The notes under the pieces are model-generated. The model was given only the letters and a program-made list of their open reading frames with translations, was not told where the DNA came from and searched no databases. From Nostoc sp. FACHB-892 (GTDB lineage Bacteria > Cyanobacteriota > Cyanobacteriia > Cyanobacteriales > Nostocaceae): a stretch of DNA of 64,000 nucleotides. Below, piece by piece: positions 38,339 to 48,080 of this stretch. Numbering within the stretch: the stretch's first letter is position 1; each line of letters starts with the position of its first letter. The stretch lies in contig NZ_JACJTR010000001.1 of the NCBI RefSeq assembly GCF_014698795.1, forward strand, positions 186,001 through 250,000, given 5' to 3'. Made by a program: the position numbers and the translations under genes.

Positions 38339-39115
38339 ATGACCAACACTATCCTCAATTTCCAAACAGCTACTGGACACGAAGTTTTAGCAGCAGCAGG
38401 TAAAAAATATCTGCGTCCTGGTGGAAGAATAGCCACCGATAAATTATTTGAATGGGCAAACTTTCAGCCTGGAGAGACAGTTTTAGAGCTAGGTTCTAGC
38501 TTTGGATATAGTGCGATCGCCTTAGCGAAAAGCTATCATGTCAAAGTGGTAGGCGTTGAAAAAAATCCTGATAGTGTAGCTTGTGCGCGTGCTAATATTC
38601 GTGCTGCTGGCTTAGAAAATGAAGTCGAAATCATTGAAGGTAATATTTTCAACCTAGAAGCAATCGCCGGAAAATTTGATTATGTATTGGCAGAAGCCAT
38701 TCTCACGATGCAATCCCCATTGGGAAAAGCCAAGCTTTTAGCTGAAATTCACCATCGGCTCAAACCGGGAGGCAAATTTCTCTCCCATGAACTATCAGCT
38801 AGTAACAAAGAAGAACAAATTCATGATGATTTGGCACGAGTAATTCGAGTTAATTCTACACCGTTGTCAGAAACCAACTGGATTTCAGCTTTTTCCGCAG
38901 CAAGATTGCAAGTAGAGAAATGCCAAACTGACTCAATGAAATTATTGAATTTAAGACGGATGTTTCAAGATGAAGGTATTTTTAATGCAACTAAATTTTT
39001 GTGGAATATATTGACGCAGAGAGATATCCGCAAGCGAGTTTTAGAAATTCGCCAAGTTTTTCATAAATACCAAGACGAATTAGGCTACATCATTTTGTGT
39101 GCTGTTGCCCAGTAA
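38339..39115 (+). CDS. SAM-dependent methyltransferase
   Basis: A class I methyltransferase of 258 residues from ATG 38339; an upstream TTG at 38306 in the same frame is less likely. The SAM site is VLELGSSFGYSAIALAKSY with the acidic residue of motif II in VVGVEKNPDS, then EVEIIEGNIF and a HRLKPGGKFLSHEL strand. The C-terminal third (WNILTQRDIRKRVLEIRQVF) is substrate-specific and not recognised. The substrate is unknown. It follows the GNAT gene by 83 bp. Confidence 0.87.
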   Translation: MTNTILNFQTATGHEVLAAAGKKYLRPGGRIATDKLFEWANFQPGETVLELGSSFGYSAIALAKSYHVKVVGVEKNPDSVACARANIRAAGLENEVEIIEGNIFNLEAIAGKFDYVLAEAILTMQSPLGKAKLLAEIHHRLKPGGKFLSHELSASNKEEQIHDDLARVIRVNSTPLSETNWISAFSAARLQVEKCQTDSMKLLNLRRMFQDEGIFNATKFLWNILTQRDIRKRVLEIRQVFHKYQDELGYIILCAVAQ

Positions 39116-39207
39116 GATAATTTATTCCCCAAACCATCGCCTAATAAATACGGATAATCATTCAAGGATTATCAGCCTTTCTTTACGGTTCAGAATATTA
39201 AAATACT

Positions 39208-39555
39208 ATGACCAATTCAATCACAAATAGCCCATCTTTCATCACTCAACTACGAGAACAAATTGAATACCCCAGTGCGGGAGTTCTCAGCAAAGTATTG
39301 CTGAAAGATAATGCTTGTCAATACACTCTATTTTGCCTAGCAGCTAATACTGATATTTCTGAGCATACCTCCACTCGTAATGCCACGATCAACGTAATCG
39401 AAGGTAGAGGTTTACTTACTTTATCTGGAGAAAGCATTGCGCTTAAAGCTGGTGTTTTTGTCTTTATGCCTGCTAACGCGCCCCATGCCTTAAAAGCTGA
39501 AGAAAATATGACATTCCTGCTCACACTTTCTGAAAAAGTAGCAGAGGGTAATTAG
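39208..39555 (+). CDS. Small cupin-domain protein
   Basis: A 115-residue single-domain cupin. The two beta-barrel motifs are visible as ISEHTSTRNATINVIEGRGLLTL and GVFVFMPANAPHALKAEEN, with His in SEHTS and APHAL as likely metal ligands. Such small cupins act as sensors or simple dioxygenases and isomerases. No more specific call is justified. It sits downstream of the methyltransferase on the same strand. Confidence 0.82.
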   Translation: MTNSITNSPSFITQLREQIEYPSAGVLSKVLLKDNACQYTLFCLAANTDISEHTSTRNATINVIEGRGLLTLSGESIALKAGVFVFMPANAPHALKAEENMTFLLTLSEKVAEGN

Positions 39556-40144
39556 TTATTTATGGAGTTTTGGAAAATGCGATCGCTACTTTTAACTATT
39601 GCTAAAAATTGAAATTTTTCTGAAACTCAATTCGGAGAAATATTATCAAAATCTCTAACTTACAGCAAATTGCGAGTTAGTGAGGTACAGATAATCGTAG
39701 GGGCAAGGCGCAATGCCCATTGGTGTCAACTTAACGTGAAACCCTGGCAATGACGTTATATCAAGCCTACTCAATTACCAATTAAGTCGTCGGAACCCCA
39801 CCCCGCTTTTGTCTAGCGGCAAAATCTCCCCTCCCCGTGAACGGGGAGGGGATTAAGGGGAGCCAGTGCGGTCTTCTCCCAAAGGGAGAGGCTAGCGCCA
39901 AGGGGTCTCCCCAAGTAGAGCATCTGGCGTGTGGGGTAAAACGCCTGTGGGATAAGCGTTTTAACTTAAGTTGACACCAATGAACATGTTGTGCCCCTAC
40001 CCATATACTTCATTTACCTGAAATACACTGTAAGTTTTCTTGTCAGAAAACAGCGTTATCCCAAACCCATTTAGATGGTAGTCGCTACTTGGCAATAATT
40101 AGGAAGGTTTGAGCCAGAGGTGACTCACCTGCTCATCATCCCTA
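39556..40144. other. 589-bp gap holding a MITE-like element
   Basis: No genes seen. It is mainly the inverted-repeat element described at 39719-39981 with its outer arms. The cupin and pilQ genes converge on it. Confidence 0.5.
39697..40000. mobile_element. MITE-like element with 16-bp inverted repeats
   Basis: ATTGGTGTCAACTTAA (39719-39734) and TTAAGTTGACACCAAT (39966-39981) are perfect inverted repeats 231 bp apart. GTAGGGGCA (39697-39705) and TGCCCCTAC (39992-40000) add a second outer inverted pair. The centre holds TCCCCTCCCCGT/ACGGGGAGGGGA (39827-39838, 39841-39852), a perfect 12-bp stem with a 2-nt loop, and no ORF. The same CCCCTCCCC hairpin family recurs at 55421-55446. There is no transposase, so movement would need one in trans. 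Confidence 0.6.
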
Positions 40145-42478
40145 TTATCTACCAGGAACTTTCAACCCCCGACGCTCAAGGATTTGTCGCACATCTGGGC
40201 TGGGAGTGTAGTTATAGCCGTAAGAGGAGTTCTCTGTGTCATCCATGATTTGAGGTGTGAGTAATACGATCACCTCATTACGCTGGTTCTGTCTGTTTGT
40301 ACTTCTAAATAGCGAACCAATTAGTGGAAGATCACCCAAAATAGGAATTTTGGAAACAGTTGTCCGGTCTGAATCTTGAATAATACCTGAGAGAATTAGT
40401 GTTTGACCATCTCTCAAGCGAACCGAGCCAGAATTAAGAGAGCGCTCTGATACCAAGAATATTTGTTGGCTACCACCTCCGCCAACATTTATGGTAGCTG
40501 GAGCTTGGGGTGCTTTGACGACAGGAGCTACCGATAGAGAGACAAAACCGTTATCGTCAATCCGCTCAACTTTGACAGCTAGGGTTAAACCTACTCGATC
40601 TTTTTGCGCTGAAATCGTTTCTGTAGCAAGATTCGCATCGCGAACTATTTCCCTTACAATGTTACCTACCACTTCCTGAGTCAGGTTGACATTAGCGGTT
40701 TGACCTTCTTGCACAATTAACGTCGGGTCTGTCAAAATCTTGGCATTGCCATTTTGGACTTGAGCCTGCAAGCTAGCTAGAAGACGCCTAGGGAATTGGA
40801 ATAAACTTGGGAGAGCGAATGTAGATTGAGAGGGAGTTGTACCTGTTCCTGGAGTAAATTCTGTAATACCTGGTTGCAGCGGATCGCCTAAACTAGCTCT
40901 TGCGGACTGTACACTATTATTTTGAACATCCAAAAATGTTTCTCCCGTTATAGGATTCTGGATGACAGGTCTACTAGTCACACTAGTTGATGCTTCAGCT
41001 CTTGTAGCTGGTCTGGAACCGCCAAAGTTGAGAGATGCTGCACCGCCATCACTTGTAAAGTAGTTGTTACCAACCCCAAAGGAAAAGCTAGTATTGTAGT
41101 CTTGGGTATTCAAGAGGTTAACATCGATAATCTTGACATTGACTACCACCTGACGACGGCGGATATCAAGCTGAGTTAGTTGATTCATTGCCATCTCAAC
41201 TAGCCGAGGAGGGCCAATCAAGGTCAGGGAATTGGTGCGCTCATCTCCTAATGCCTGTAAACCTCTAAGTAATGGGCTAGAGTCTGTAAAATTAACGCGT
41301 TGAGTTTCAACTCTACTTTCCGTAGTCGTCTGAGTTTGGGTGATAGGCGTAGCTCCAGCCCCAACAGGCACAGCATCAACGCTGGTAACTTGTCGCTCTC
41401 GGCTGACGGCACTTTCTGCCCCTAAGCCGACTAAAAAGTTTAGGGCGACTCCTACTGTCACCTGATTGAGTCGCAGGCTACGCATAACCATGTCACGGGT
41501 GGAATTGGGTAGTTTGGGGCCAACAAAAACTGTACGATTACTGCGGTTAGCTTCCAAACCACTCAAGCGTAAGACGTAGTTAAACACATCTTGCACTGGC
41601 TCGTTTTCTATATCTAAGGAAATAGTTTGAGAGCTTGCTTGTGCATTAGCAGCACCAGCTTGTTGACCTCCAGCAGCAGCTTGCTCACCTCCAGCAGCAG
41701 CTTGCTCACCTCCAATATAAGCCAGATTTAAATTAGCAGCACGGGCAAGCAGTGACAAAACCTCACGCACGGGCGCATCTCGCAGCACTAGACGGGGTAC
41801 ACGTTCCTGAGTTCCTAAGTCAATGGTGCTAGGAGAAGCATCAGTATTAGAGATGGCAATATCTCCCACGGGTGGCGCGACGGCTCTAGGTAAGAAAGGT
41901 GGAGCCTGACTCACAGGTTGACCTGGCCCAGCAGCTTGTGCAGGTTGTCCGTCAATGGTGACTTCCGGGTTAGGAACAAGAACATCTGGCTTTTGACCAG
42001 ATTGGGCTGGAGTCGTAGGCGGTGCTGTGAAAGTTTGCGCTGTTGGCGTTGGTGCTGATGCTGTAGTGCCACCAGATGGGCTAAAGCTGAGTGTAATTCC
42101 ATTTTGCGATCGCACCACAGGTTGACTGCCAGGTGTATTGTTACTACCAGTCACCGTCACTCGGATACTATTGGCATCAAGCTGATTAATCTCGACGGAG
42201 GCAATTCCTGGTGCTGGGCTATCTTGACGAAAACTCTTACCTTGTGGTAATCGTAATTGAGCATTGATAATATCTGCGACTAAAGCCTTGCCTCTTTTTG
42301 TAGTGAAAACTTGGGGGCGCGACCCTGAAGAAGTCTTTAAAGCAACGCTAATTCCACCATTAACTGCATTTAACTGTACATCAGTAATTTGACTAATTTG
42401 TGCCCAAACTGGTTGAGCTGCCAAAAATACAAAAGCGGCAGTACCTAATATAAAACTATTACCGTGAAGCTGTTTCAC
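40145..42478 (-). CDS. pilQ: Type IV pilus secretin PilQ
   Basis: The outer-membrane channel of the type IV pilus. Signal peptide MKQLHGNSFILGTAAFVFLAAQPVWAQ precedes AMIN domains (~28-135). A proline/alanine-rich linker leads to short TonB/secretin N-terminal domains, and the secretin barrel lies in the last ~220 residues (VVNVKIIDVNLLNTQDY, LPILGDLPLIGSLFR, VIVLLTPQIMDD). At 777 residues it is in the usual cyanobacterial range. A 21-bp direct repeat at 41671-41712 encodes GGEQAAA-GGEQAAA, an in-frame repeat in the linker. It is the last gene of the pilMNOQ cluster. Confidence 0.96.
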   Translation of the reverse strand: MKQLHGNSFILGTAAFVFLAAQPVWAQISQITDVQLNAVNGGISVALKTSSGSRPQVFTTKRGKALVADIINAQLRLPQGKSFRQDSPAPGIASVEINQLDANSIRVTVTGSNNTPGSQPVVRSQNGITLSFSPSGGTTASAPTPTAQTFTAPPTTPAQSGQKPDVLVPNPEVTIDGQPAQAAGPGQPVSQAPPFLPRAVAPPVGDIAISNTDASPSTIDLGTQERVPRLVLRDAPVREVLSLLARAANLNLAYIGGEQAAAGGEQAAAGGQQAGAANAQASSQTISLDIENEPVQDVFNYVLRLSGLEANRSNRTVFVGPKLPNSTRDMVMRSLRLNQVTVGVALNFLVGLGAESAVSRERQVTSVDAVPVGAGATPITQTQTTTESRVETQRVNFTDSSPLLRGLQALGDERTNSLTLIGPPRLVEMAMNQLTQLDIRRRQVVVNVKIIDVNLLNTQDYNTSFSFGVGNNYFTSDGGAASLNFGGSRPATRAEASTSVTSRPVIQNPITGETFLDVQNNSVQSARASLGDPLQPGITEFTPGTGTTPSQSTFALPSLFQFPRRLLASLQAQVQNGNAKILTDPTLIVQEGQTANVNLTQEVVGNIVREIVRDANLATETISAQKDRVGLTLAVKVERIDDNGFVSLSVAPVVKAPQAPATINVGGGGSQQIFLVSERSLNSGSVRLRDGQTLILSGIIQDSDRTTVSKIPILGDLPLIGSLFRSTNRQNQRNEVIVLLTPQIMDDTENSSYGYNYTPSPDVRQILERRGLKVPGR
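41671..41712. repeat. 21-bp tandem repeat in pilQ
   Basis: Two copies of a 21-bp unit beginning CCAGCAGCAGCTTGCTC, preceded by a degenerate one. It encodes GGEQAAA repeats between PilQ domains and keeps the frame. Confidence 0.8.
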
Positions 42479-42535
42479 AGTTCATTCCTCACCTAATAAC
42501 ACCTTGTTTACAAAGAACTTTCAGTAGTTAGCTAA

Positions 42536-42610
42536 AAGTGAGAAGTTATGAGTGAGTAGTTAGGAATGAGAACTCCTAACTCCTAACTCCTAACCTCTAA
42601 CTCCTAACTA
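42536..42610. repeat. Inverted heptamer arrays between pilO and pilQ
   Basis: AGTTATG/AGTTAGG units face AACTCCT units so the DNA can form a hairpin; these lie between pilO and pilQ in what would be one transcript. Confidence 0.75.
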
Positions 42611-43387
42611 CTTTTTCGGAGCAGCTTTAGCTGCGGCTGCGGCGGCTGCGGCGGCTATTTCTTCTGGACTAAGTGGCATCAATACCTGTAACTGGAATGA
42701 TGTATTAATCGCTGCTGGGCCTACCTGCACCGGCGTTTTATCTAATGGGTCTCTTGACTCTACTGGAGCCAAAGTTGCTTGATAATCTCTAACTATTAAC
42801 AAAGGCTGTAAACGCTCGATGTTACGCATTATCGATTGCGTTTGCTCATAAGTTCCTGTAATTTCGGCATTGATACTGCTGCGTTGCAGCTTACCGTCAA
42901 CCTGTACTCCTAAACTTCCATCTATAATTGGTTCTGGTTTTTGGGAAACTGGCACAAATTTCTTTAGTTTGGCTCTGACTACATTCAGAGAAGTTGGAGT
43001 ATTGCCAGACTCAACCAAGCGATTCATATCCAGCAGCAATGTATCCAAGGTTTTTTCGTCAGCAAATAAACCTAAAACCTGAACTTTTTGCTGTTTTGCC
43101 TGTGCTAGTTCGTCTTTAACTTGGTCAATTTGTTTTATACTGGCTTTTTTTTGCTCAATTTGCCCTTGCAGTTCAGAGCTTTTTGCTTGCTGCTGCTGAT
43201 AGCTTTCCCAAGCTGGCATCAGCAGGTTTAAAAATATATAACCTGCTCCCGCTAAACCAATTACCCCCACCAAAATCCCAATGATTTTTGGTGTGAAGGC
43301 AATACCAAATACCATAGGGTAAGCTGGCGTTTCCGAATCGAATTCCCCACCATGTTCGCCAAAATTTAAATCATCACTCAGCGTCAT
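42608..43387 (-). CDS. pilO: Type IV pilus assembly protein PilO
   Basis: Inner-membrane alignment protein of the type IV pilus, 259 residues. One membrane segment near 28-50 (IIGILVGVIGLAGAGYIFLNLL) is followed by a coiled coil (YQQQQAKSSELQGQIEQ) and the PilO fold. The C-terminus is an Ala/Lys-rich tail (AAAAAAAAKAAPKK). Its start overlaps the pilN stop by 4 bp (ATGA), which implies translational coupling. It ends in the heptamer arrays. Confidence 0.93.
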   Translation of the reverse strand: MTLSDDLNFGEHGGEFDSETPAYPMVFGIAFTPKIIGILVGVIGLAGAGYIFLNLLMPAWESYQQQQAKSSELQGQIEQKKASIKQIDQVKDELAQAKQQKVQVLGLFADEKTLDTLLLDMNRLVESGNTPTSLNVVRAKLKKFVPVSQKPEPIIDGSLGVQVDGKLQRSSINAEITGTYEQTQSIMRNIERLQPLLIVRDYQATLAPVESRDPLDKTPVQVGPAAINTSFQLQVLMPLSPEEIAAAAAAAAAKAAPKK

Positions 43388-44160
43388 TTTGAAATGACTC
43401 CTGTTTGTTGCATACTACGAATTCGAGCCACTAAGCCCACTGTGCCTTTTTTTTCCAACTCCCGGATTAATTCTGAAGCTGGAACATCGTTCATACTCGA
43501 TTGGATGGTGTATTTAACTACTTGGGGCGGTTTAATTGCTACAGGATTAGCAAGTTGATCCACACCTGGTGGTAAAGGAGCATCCACTAACGTTGCTGTC
43601 AGAATTCTGCTTTCTGCGGACTTCAAGAATTGAGACTGTTGTAAACTCAATAAGAAATCATTGACATCGTTAAAAGAACGAGCCAATCCAGTAATTTCTA
43701 ATCCCCCGGCAGGATTACTTGGTGGCTGCCCTTCCGCAGCCGGAATGGGTGGGATTTGCTTGATAGTCTCGATTTGCACTGTTACGGGGATGCGATCGCG
43801 CAAATCTTGCAGCATTGCTGACCAAGGCCGAATTTGGTCAAATACAGTTACTAAAGCTTGGGTTTCCCCTTTAATTGCATTCGTCTCGGCTTTGATTTTG
43901 TTAATATTTCCGATTTCTGTATCTAATCTATTGCTTTCTTGCTGTAATTGTGCTATCTGCCCCTCTAATTCAACAATCTTCCCTTGCAACAGCCACCAAC
44001 CAAGCCCCAATAAAGCTGGAAGGACTACACCTACTGCAACTCCCGCATAGATTGGTGTCAAATCCCCTGTAGGCAGATTTAGGGATATTCCTCCCTTTCT
44101 CTCAGGCTTTTTCTGGTATGCTGGGCGATCTTTAAGAAAGTTAACATCTAGGCTGTACAT
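43384..44160 (-). CDS. pilN: Type IV pilus assembly protein PilN
   Basis: Inner-membrane alignment protein, 258 residues, that pairs with PilO and contacts PilM. The N-terminal peptide MYSLDVNFLKDRPAY corresponds to the PilM-binding INLLP-like motif of the family. One membrane segment (~38-58, YAGVAVGVVLPALLGLGWWLLQG) precedes a coiled coil and the ferredoxin-like domain with GLARSFNDVNDFLLSLQQS. It overlaps pilO by 4 bp and lies 4 bp from pilM. No pilP gene follows, as seen in other cyanobacteria. Confidence 0.94.
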   Translation of the reverse strand: MYSLDVNFLKDRPAYQKKPERKGGISLNLPTGDLTPIYAGVAVGVVLPALLGLGWWLLQGKIVELEGQIAQLQQESNRLDTEIGNINKIKAETNAIKGETQALVTVFDQIRPWSAMLQDLRDRIPVTVQIETIKQIPPIPAAEGQPPSNPAGGLEITGLARSFNDVNDFLLSLQQSQFLKSAESRILTATLVDAPLPPGVDQLANPVAIKPPQVVKYTIQSSMNDVPASELIRELEKKGTVGLVARIRSMQQTGVISK

Positions 44161-44164
44161 TTTG

Positions 44165-45271
44165 TTACACCTCCCGCATTCCTAGACCAAGTACTATCGC
44201 CAAGCCTGAGCGTTGCACCTGTGGATATTTATCGGTGTCAACTTCCAAAGACAAAGACCCGATTGGATCTATTTGGGTAGTTGGCAAGCTCAATCGTTGA
44301 GTAAAGAATTCATCTAGTTGTTGGAGTCCACCTCCTGGGCCAGCTAATATAATCTGCGCTACCTCCAAATTTTCACTTTGATTCAGGTAAAAATCGATGG
44401 AACGGCGCAGTTCATCCGTTAGTTCTCCCAATACTCTCAAGATGGCTGCCATACCAGGATTGAGTTCAGTAACGCCGGTTTTACCGCCGTCTATGGGAGT
44501 TGGGGGAATAACCATCCCATGTAACAGTTCCATATCTCGTGATGTGGGTAAGCTCATTGCCCTTGCTAAGGCAGTTTGCATTTGATAAGTCCCGATTGGG
44601 ACTGTGCGCGAAAATTGCGGCACTCCGTTAACGATGATGGCGATTTCTGTACTATCGAACTCTATATCAACTAGGACTGCTGCTTCTTGCGGCCCAAATT
44701 GCCGCAGTTGCTCGCGAATAGTCCGAATTAGAGCAAAGCTGTTAATTTCTAAAACATCAATTTGTAATCCTGCCTGCTCGAATGTACTTATATAGGTATC
44801 TGTTATCTCCTTGCGGGTGGCAACTAGGAGTACGTGTACTTTTTCAATGCCATCTTCATCTACAAAGTACCCAAGTTTCTGATAATCTACATCAGCCTCT
44901 TCACGAGGATAGGGTAAATACAAACCTGCTTCATGGTTCAGCACCATTTCTCGCAGTTCTTTATCATCTAACTCTGCCGGTACTGGTATTATCCGAACGA
45001 TGGAATCTCGCCCTGGTACAGCAGTAGCAACGCGAGAAGTTTTGATTTTGCTCTCAGCTAGCGCCTGTTGGATTAATTGCGCCATTGCTGCGGGGTCGGT
45101 GATTTGACCATCGGTAACTACGCCTTCTGGAACTGCTACCGATGTAAAGGTTTCTAGTTTTAAGCCTTGACGTTGCTTGCGTAGCTGAACTACATTGACC
45201 CGTTCGGGAGCAAGTTCAATGCCGACCCCCTTCTTCGATTTGCCAAACAGACTATTGAAGCTTTTTACCAC
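44165..45271 (-). CDS. pilM: Type IV pilus assembly protein PilM
   Basis: Actin-like ATPase of the type IV pilus, 368 residues, cytoplasmic. It starts with the PilM/FtsA-type pattern (GVGIELAPERVNVVQL, then VATAVPGRDSIVRIIPVP), has the ATP-binding phosphate loop VLVDIEFDSTEIAII and closes with ILAGPGGGLQQLDEFF. It binds the N-terminal tail of PilN. First gene of the pilMNOQ run. Confidence 0.95.
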   Translation of the reverse strand: MVKSFNSLFGKSKKGVGIELAPERVNVVQLRKQRQGLKLETFTSVAVPEGVVTDGQITDPAAMAQLIQQALAESKIKTSRVATAVPGRDSIVRIIPVPAELDDKELREMVLNHEAGLYLPYPREEADVDYQKLGYFVDEDGIEKVHVLLVATRKEITDTYISTFEQAGLQIDVLEINSFALIRTIREQLRQFGPQEAAVLVDIEFDSTEIAIIVNGVPQFSRTVPIGTYQMQTALARAMSLPTSRDMELLHGMVIPPTPIDGGKTGVTELNPGMAAILRVLGELTDELRRSIDFYLNQSENLEVAQIILAGPGGGLQQLDEFFTQRLSLPTTQIDPIGSLSLEVDTDKYPQVQRSGLAIVLGLGMREV

Positions 45272-45414
45272 AGTTGTGCCCGCTGGACTGCTAAATTGAA
45301 AATTTAAATGATACTAAGAAATGGACTTGGCGCTTAGGTAATTTATTTAACCTTTAATCTTGACAATTCTGATCTAAGCTTTTCACACTGAGCAAGCGTA
45401 AAAATACTGGGAAA

Positions 45415-46713
45415 ATGATTCAATTACGAAAATTTAAACAACTTGTTGCTTTTGTACTGCTTGGCTTATTAACCAGTTGGGTTGTAAGCTGCGGCACAGG
45501 TAATGTCAGTACAGGCACAAAACAGGCTACTTCCGGAACGGCAACTGTTGAGTTTTGGACGATGCAACTCCAACCTCAATTTACCGACTACTTCAAAAGC
45601 CTAATTGCGAATTTTGAATCGCAAAATCCAGGTATAAAGGTTAACTGGGTTGATGTACCTTGGGCGGCGATGGAGAACAAAATTTTAACAGCTGTCTCAG
45701 CAAAAACGCCACCTGATGTAGTTAACCTCAATCCGGGTTTTGCTTCCCAACTTGCGGGACGAAATGCCTGGTTAGATTTAGATACAAAAGTCCCAAACGA
45801 TGTACGTTCCTCCTATCTACCGAATATCTGGGAATCTTGCACGCTCAATGGCAAGAGTTTTGGGATTCCCTGGTATCTCACCACACGGCTAACCATTTAT
45901 AACACCGATTTATTAAAACAGGCAGGTATCAATAAAACACCCACAACCTACGCAGAATTGGCACAAGCAGCGCAACAAATTAAAGATAAGACTGGCAAAT
46001 ATGCGTTTTTTGTGACTTTCGTACCACAAGATTCTGGTGAAGTGTTGGAATCTTTCGTGCAAATGGGAGTCACCCTAGTAGATGCTGAGGGGAAAGCGGC
46101 GTTTAATTCAGCACAAGGTAAGGCAGCGTTTCAGTATTGGGTAGACTTGTATAAAAAAGGGCTGCTTCCTAAAGAAGCTTTGACCCAAGGACATCGCCAC
46201 GCGATCGATTTATACCAATCTGGAGAGACTGCGTTTCTAGCCTCTGGGCCAGAGTTTCTGAAAACGATCGCTAATAATGCCCCGAAAATTGCTCAAGCTT
46301 CAGCGATCGCACCTCAACTCACTGGTGACACAGGTAAGAAGAATGTGGCGGTTATGAATATGGTTATTCCCCGCGATAGCAAACAACCCGATGGTGCTGT
46401 GAAATTTGCTTTATTTGTTACCAATGACGAAAATCAGTTAGCCTTTGCTAAAGCTGCAAATGTCTTACCTTCTACAGTTAAAGCATTATCTGATAGTTAC
46501 TTTAAAGAGGTTCCAGCTAATGCTTCAACAGTAGAAAAAGCGCGGGTTATCACTGCCCAACAACTACAACAAGCAGAAATATTAACCCCTACTTTGAAGG
46601 ATTCCAACAAACTGCAAAAGGCAATTTATGAGAACTTGCAAGCAGCAATGTTAGACCAGAAGACTGTAGATAAAGCTGTAGAAGATGCGGAGCAAGAGTG
46701 GAACAATAGATAA
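45415..46713 (+). CDS. Sugar ABC transporter substrate-binding lipoprotein
   Basis: A 432-residue extracellular solute-binding protein of family 1. The signal peptide ends in lipobox VVSC (LLTSWVVSCGTG), so it is a membrane-anchored lipoprotein. The fold follows with VEFWTMQLQPQFTDYFKSL, FESQNPGIKVNWVDVPW and SAKTPPDVVNLNPGFASQLA. Family members bind sugars or osmolytes for import ABC transporters. No permease or ATPase lies beside it. It ends in a heptamer array and converges on folC. Confidence 0.9.
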   Translation: MIQLRKFKQLVAFVLLGLLTSWVVSCGTGNVSTGTKQATSGTATVEFWTMQLQPQFTDYFKSLIANFESQNPGIKVNWVDVPWAAMENKILTAVSAKTPPDVVNLNPGFASQLAGRNAWLDLDTKVPNDVRSSYLPNIWESCTLNGKSFGIPWYLTTRLTIYNTDLLKQAGINKTPTTYAELAQAAQQIKDKTGKYAFFVTFVPQDSGEVLESFVQMGVTLVDAEGKAAFNSAQGKAAFQYWVDLYKKGLLPKEALTQGHRHAIDLYQSGETAFLASGPEFLKTIANNAPKIAQASAIAPQLTGDTGKKNVAVMNMVIPRDSKQPDGAVKFALFVTNDENQLAFAKAANVLPSTVKALSDSYFKEVPANASTVEKARVITAQQLQQAEILTPTLKDSNKLQKAIYENLQAAMLDQKTVDKAVEDAEQEWNNR

Positions 46714-46748
46714 ATTCGTAATTCGTAATTCGTAATTCGTAATTTGTA
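46714..46748. repeat. Five-unit ATTCGTA heptamer array
   Basis: Four exact ATTCGTA units and one ATTTGTA in the 36 bp between the convergent sugar-binding protein and folC genes. Confidence 0.9.
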
Positions 46749-46749
46749 A

Positions 46750-48048
46750 TTATGATTTACGAATTATATTGGTGGTTGATAAAAAATCGCCTATTAGATA
46801 AAGGGAACCACATACAACGATTAAATCGTCTGTGGTGGTGGTTGAAGTTGCGGCTTCTAGTGCTGTGAATAAATCTGGATGTATTTGGCGATCGCTTAAT
46901 TTGGGGCAGAGGCTGTAAGCTAGGTTTGCTAAGTAGTCTAAATCAGCAGAAGTTCTACCTGGCCAAGATTCTACTGGTATTGGTACTAAAAAAAGGCGAT
47001 CGCCTGGCCGCAGCAGGGCGGCAAAAATATCAGCATGATCCTTATCGGAAAACATTCCGATAACCCAATTGACTGGCTTGGGGTTAACTGCGTTTAAGCT
47101 GTCGACATACTGGCGAAGAACTTCGGCGGCGGCGGTATTATGAGCGCCATCAAGTAATAATTTATGGTTTTTCCAGGTAGTCCATTGCATCCGCCCTGGC
47201 CATTTAGTTTTTGCCATGCCGTTAATTATGGCTTCTTCAGAAATCTGCCAACTCTGTTGTTGGAGAATTTCTAAAGTAGCTAAAGCCAAAGCTGAATTTG
47301 CTAATTGAATTTGTCCCGCTAATGGCAAGGGATATTTAATAAACTTTGAATTTTGAAGTGTTTCATATTCTGCCCATTGTGTAGCGATTTGACGGGCGGG
47401 TTGAGGAGTAAAAATGGGGCATTGTAATTCTAAAGCACGCGATCGCACAACTTTCTCTGCCTCTGGTGGCAATGCGCCAACTACAACAGGACATCCAGGC
47501 TTAAGGATACCTGCTTTTTCTCTAGCAATATGAGCGACGGTAGGGCCAAGTTGCTGCCAGTGTTCCCGGCTGATGGAAGTGATGATCGTAACCAACGGTT
47601 CTAAGCAGACATTTGTTGCATCTAAGCGCCCTCCTAGTCCGACTTCTACCACAGCCACATCGACTTGCTGCTGGGCAAAATACAACCAAGCAGCTGCGGT
47701 AATTACTTCAAATTGAGTTGGCGATTCGTCACCAGCACGAATAACCGCTTGGACTTTTTCTAATAATTGGCTCAATTCTTCAGAGGAAATTGGCTGTTCA
47801 TTCAAACAAATACGTTCCGTCCAATCAACTAAATGCGGGGAAGTATAACGTCCTGTACGATAACCAGCCTCAGTCAGTACCGAGGAAAGATAGGCACAGA
47901 CTGAACCTTTGCCATTTGTGCCAGCAACGTGAATTACCGGGACTTGATGATGGGGATTGCCGAGATTTGCCAATAGGTTGACAATGCGATCGAGTCCCAG
48001 ATGGACACCAAAGCGTTGTAGGGGTTGTATTAGAGAATCGATATCCAA
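46750..48048 (-). CDS. folC: Folylpolyglutamate/dihydrofolate synthase FolC
   Basis: Adds glutamate to folates and joins dihydropteroate to glutamate. The P-loop is VIHVAGTNGKGSVCAYLSS and the KLLLDGAHNTAAAEVL C-domain motif is present. The open frame runs on to TTG/ATG at 48237/48228, but those extra 63 codons are only repeat translations (LGMGHWALGIGHG..., CSPCSPCSPC). I therefore choose the TTG at 48048-48046, which begins MDIDSLIQPLQRFGVHLG as in other cyanobacterial FolC, giving 432 residues. No clear Shine-Dalgarno precedes it. If the longer start is used, the protein carries a repeat-derived tail. Confidence 0.88.
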   Translation of the reverse strand: MDIDSLIQPLQRFGVHLGLDRIVNLLANLGNPHHQVPVIHVAGTNGKGSVCAYLSSVLTEAGYRTGRYTSPHLVDWTERICLNEQPISSEELSQLLEKVQAVIRAGDESPTQFEVITAAAWLYFAQQQVDVAVVEVGLGGRLDATNVCLEPLVTIITSISREHWQQLGPTVAHIAREKAGILKPGCPVVVGALPPEAEKVVRSRALELQCPIFTPQPARQIATQWAEYETLQNSKFIKYPLPLAGQIQLANSALALATLEILQQQSWQISEEAIINGMAKTKWPGRMQWTTWKNHKLLLDGAHNTAAAEVLRQYVDSLNAVNPKPVNWVIGMFSDKDHADIFAALLRPGDRLFLVPIPVESWPGRTSADLDYLANLAYSLCPKLSDRQIHPDLFTALEAATSTTTTDDLIVVCGSLYLIGDFLSTTNIIRKS

Positions 48049-48080
48049 GTCAGGGAGAGTGGGGAGTGGGGATGAGGAGG

